The notes beneath the pieces were generated by a model. That model had not been told where the DNA came from, made no database searches, and saw nothing but the letters and a program-made list of their open reading frames with translations. The position numbers and the translations under genes were made by a program. This document shows positions 60,943 to 64,000 of a stretch of DNA of 64,000 nucleotides, in pieces. How positions within the stretch are numbered: the stretch's first letter is position 1; every line of letters begins with the position of its first letter. The stretch spans positions 37,412,339 to 37,476,338 of the forward strand of contig OX246745.1 in the NCBI GenBank assembly GCA_945910005.1. The letters run 5' to 3'. The stretch is from Isoperla grammatica (taxonomy: Eukaryota; Arthropoda; Insecta; Plecoptera; Perlodidae).

Positions 60943-63293
60943 CTTCTGTCAGCCAGGCTCTCAGTCTAGTAAGCCCGGACATGTGTAGTGAGTGTAGTAG
61001 TGAGTGAGTGTGCAATGCTACGCTGCTTCTGTCAGCCAGGCTGTCAGTCTAGTAAGCCCGGACATGTGTAGTGAGTAAAGTAGTGAGTGTGCAATGCTAC
61101 GCTGCTTCTGTGAGCCAGGCTGTCAGTCTAGTAAGCCCGGACATGTGTAGTGAGTATAGTAGTGAGTGAGTGTGCAATGCTACGCTGCACCTGTGAGACA
61201 GGCTGTCAGTCTAGTAAGCCCGGACATGTGTAGTGAGTATAGTAGTGAGTGTGCAATGCTACGCTGCTTCTGTGAGCCAGGCTGTCAGTCTAGTAAGCCC
61301 GGACATGTGTAGTGACTATAGTAGTGAGTGAGTGTGCAATGCAACGCTGCTTCTGGCAGCCAGGCTGTCAGTCTAGTAAGCCAGGACATGTGTAGTGAGT
61401 ATAGTAGTGAGTGTGCAATGCTACGCTGCTTCTGTCAGCCAGGCTGTCAGTCAAGTAAGCCCGGACATGTGTAGTGAGTATAGTAGTGAGTGTGCAATGC
61501 TACGCTGCTTCTGTCAGCCAGGCTGTCAGTCTAGTAAGCCCAGACATGTGTAGTGAGTATAGTAGTGAGTGTGCAATGCTACGCTGGTTCTGTGAGCCAG
61601 GCTGTCAGTCTAGTAAGCCCGGACATCTGAAGTGAGTATAGTAGTGAGTGAGTGTGCAATGCTACGCTGCTTCTGTGAGCCAAGCTTTCAGTCTAGTAAG
61701 CCCGGACATGTGTAGTGAGTATAGTACTGAGTGTGAAATGCTACGCCACTGTGAGCCAGGCTGTCAGTCTAGTAAGCCCGGACATGTGGTGTGAGTATAG
61801 TAGTGAGTGAGTGTGCAATGCGACGCTGCTTCTGTCTGCCAGGCTGTCAGTCAAGTAAGCCCGGACATGTGTAGTGAGTAACGTAGTGAGAGTGCAATGT
61901 TACGCTGCTTCTGTGAGCAGGGCTGTCAGTCTAGTAAGCCCGGACATGTGTAGTGAGTATAGTAGTGAGTGTGCAATGCTTCGCTGCTTCTGTCAGCCAG
62001 GCTGTCAGTCTAGTAAGCCCGGACATGTGTAGTGAGTATAGTAGTGAGTGTGCAATGCTACGCTGCTTCTGTCAGCCAGGCTGTCAGTCAAGTAAGCCCG
62101 GCCATGTGTAGTGAGTATAGTAGTGATTGAGTGTGCAATGCTACGCTGCTTCTGTGAGCCATGCTGTCAGTCTAGTAAGCCCGGCCATGTGAAGTGAGTA
62201 TAGTAGTGAGTGTGCAATGCTACGCTGCTTTTGTGAGCCAGGCTGTCAGCCCGGACATGTGTGGTGAGTATAGAAGTGAGTGAGTGTGCAATGCTACGCT
62301 GCTTCTGTGAGCCAGGCTGTCAGTCTAGTAAGCCCGGACATGTGTAGTGAGTATTGTAGTGAGTGTGCAATGCTACGCTGCTTCTGTCAGCCAGGCTGTC
62401 AGTATAGTTACCCCGGACATGTGTAGTGAGTATAGTAGTGAGTGAGTGTGCAATGCTACGCTGCTTCTGTGAGCCAGGCTGTCAGTCAAGTAAGCCCGGA
62501 CATGTGTTGCGAGTACAGTAGTGAGTGAACAATGCTACGCTGCTTCTGTGAGCCAGGCTGTCAGTCTAGTAAGCCCGGACATGTGCAGTGAGTATAGAAG
62601 TGAGTGAGTGTGCAATGCTACGCTGCTTCTGTCAGTCAGGCTGTGGGTCTAGTAAGCCCGGACATGTGTAGTGAGTTTAGAAGTGAGTGAGTGTGCAATG
62701 CTACGCTGCTTCTGTCAGTCTAGTAGGCTGAGACATTTGTAGTGAGTATAGTAGTGAGTGAGTGTGCAATGCTACGCTGCTTCTGTCAGCCAGGCTGTCA
62801 GTCTAGTAAGCCCGGCCATGTGTAGTGAGTATAGTAGTGAGTGAGTGTGCAATGCTACGCTGATTCTGTGAGCCAGGCTGTCAGTCTAGTAAGCCCGGAC
62901 ATGTGTAGTAAGTATAAAAGTGAGTGTGTGTGCAATGCTTCGCTGCTTCTGTGAGCCAGGCTGTCAGTCTAGTAAGCCCGGACATGTGTACTGAGTATGG
63001 TAGTGAGTGTGCAATGCTACGCTGCTTCTGTCAGCCAGGCTGTCAGTCTAGTAACCCCGGACATGTATAGTGAGTTTAGTAGTGAGAGTGCAATGCTACG
63101 CTGCTTCTGTGAGCCAGGCTGTCATTGTAGTATGCCCGGACATGTGTAGTGAGTATAGTATTGAGTGTGCAATGCTACGCTGCTTCTGTCAGCCAGGCAA
63201 TCAGTCTAGTAAGCCCGGACATGTGTAGTGAGTATAGCAGTGAGTGTGCAATGCTACGCTGCTTCTGTGAGCCAGGCTGTCAGTAAGTAGGCC
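60943..63293 (+). repeat. B array 7, about 29 copies
   Basis: Shortest B array. The head resembles unit 5 (CTGCACCTG, TCTGGCAGCC, CTGGTTCTG monomers). A damaged monomer at about 61728-61760 (GTGAAATGCTACGCCACTG) and private monomers to about 61930 follow. The last 1322 bp are shared with unit 6. Confidence 0.96.
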
Positions 63294-64000
63294 CGTACAT
63301 TGCCCTATCTGGTAATAGACTGCCGCGGGCTCATAACAGGACTCGAAAATCATCTTCCCACATTTACACATTCCAAGAACGTAGTTCCCATGTCTGGACC
63401 ATAGATTGCACCATAACGTCCGTAGACAGTTTTGATGCACCCTGCCCAGTGTTTGGCCCCTTCCCCTAGTAGGCCCCTAGTAGGCTCCCATTTAGCCCCC
63501 AGTAAGCCCCCAGTGGTAGGTCGATTTAGGCTGGTGTTACAACTTATGCCAGAAAGAGAATTATTAGGACCTCTTTTGAGTCATGGGTGCATATTTGAGA
63601 GCACTTTTTAATCATCTAGTTTTTCAAATCTTTATTCATCGCACGTAGCCTTCATCAATTTTCCACTTTCTACTTTCTCTCTTCTTCCTACTGGCCAGTC
63701 CTCTTCCATCGCCCACAAACCCCGTTAAGGGCAGTATTCCAGTTTGAAGCGATGGATGAATATGTGATAAATGCCCAATAGAAAAAAGGAATCAAGACAA
63801 ATCTCGTAAATCGGTTACTGGTTTATTGATAATGAGGGAGCGAGGTCGATTGTTGCGCGAAAACTACGTTGACCAGTACACACATAGGGAAACTCCCCCT
63901 CCCCCCTGCGGAATATTGTAGAACTATATATTATGATAAAGTGATAAATTTGGAGTAAAACTTGACTTGTTGGTCACATGGCCAGTGGTGGGTGTGGCAC
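63294..64000 (+). other. Spacer 7, first 707 bp, lineage II
   Basis: Truncated by the window end. It matches spacer 6 at a constant offset of 4521 bp, including the G-run element at 63457-63513 and the TATA-like word at 63924. No gene is visible. Confidence 0.9.
63827..64000 (+). repeat. Partial macrosatellite unit 8 (first 174 bp)
   Basis: The window ends inside the spacer of an eighth unit. The 174 bp present carry the unit 5/6 type markers GAACTATATATT and GAGTAAAAC, so it belongs to the recent lineage II set. The macrosatellite clearly continues beyond the right edge. It also starts mid-spacer on the left. Confidence 0.95.

Larger units (their letters stand above)
59306..63826 (+). repeat. 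Macrosatellite unit 7 (4521 bp), shortest complete unit
   Basis: Complete lineage II unit with only about 29 B monomers (60943-63293). The head of B keeps monomers found in unit 5 but missing from unit 6 (CTGCACCTGTGAG at about 61186). A private stretch follows at about 61730-61930. The last 1322 bp (61971-63293) are collinear with 57450-58772 in unit 6. Most of the middle of the B array has been lost. Confidence 0.95.

Noticed and set aside
1..64000. Ribosomal DNA with intergenic spacer repeats
   Set aside because: The layout is similar, but no rRNA-like sequence occurs in any unit; the only non-repetitive part is the 786-bp spacer.

Overview
This window is a nested satellite (macrosatellite) array with no convincing gene. 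It divides without remainder into three component types. An AT-rich 79-bp tandem repeat ('A') covers about 10.2 kb. A second, GC-balanced tandem repeat ('B'), with 79- and 83-bp monomers, covers about 48.1 kb. A conserved 785-786-bp single-copy 'spacer' covers about 5.7 kb. They occur in fixed order and orientation (spacer, A array, B array) in seven complete head-to-tail units, followed by the first 174 bp of an eighth. Counted from a shared TGATAATGAG landmark inside the spacer, the units begin at 1, 9173, 19929, 34164, 43246, 51995, 59306 and 63827. Unit lengths are 9172, 10756, 14235, 9082, 8749, 7311 and 4521 bp.

The organism is most likely a eukaryote, probably an animal, and the locus resembles heterochromatin, a subtelomere or a macrosatellite. 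This is inferred from the scale and layering of the repeats and the absence of any coding region. I cannot name the species and I do not recognise the monomers. The longest open reading frame is 106 codons. Since 79 is 1 modulo 3 and 83 is 2 modulo 3, reading frames shift at every monomer and stops recur.

Nearly all length variation is in the number of monomers. Spacers stay at 785-786 bp. A arrays always start and stop at the same phase, giving n+0.5 copies (12.5 to 24.5). B arrays start and stop at fixed edges but run from about 29 to about 155 copies. The B arrays carry higher-order structure: a 486-bp block of six alternating 83/79-bp monomers repeated at the left end of several units, larger duplications inside unit 3, and block deletions.

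The units fall into two sequence lineages whose switch points differ between segments. Spacers switch between the second and third full copies. The A-right/B-left region switches between units 4 and 5. Units 3 and 4 are therefore recombinant mosaics. Units 5-7 are the youngest set: unit 6 equals unit 5 with one clean 1279-bp loss in B, and unit 7 has a much larger internal loss but an exactly collinear 1322-bp tail.

The spacer is the part most likely to be functional, if any part is. It holds a six-run G-rich minus strand with tandem CTCF-core-like words, and a C-tract followed by a TATA-like word. These are motif-level suggestions only.
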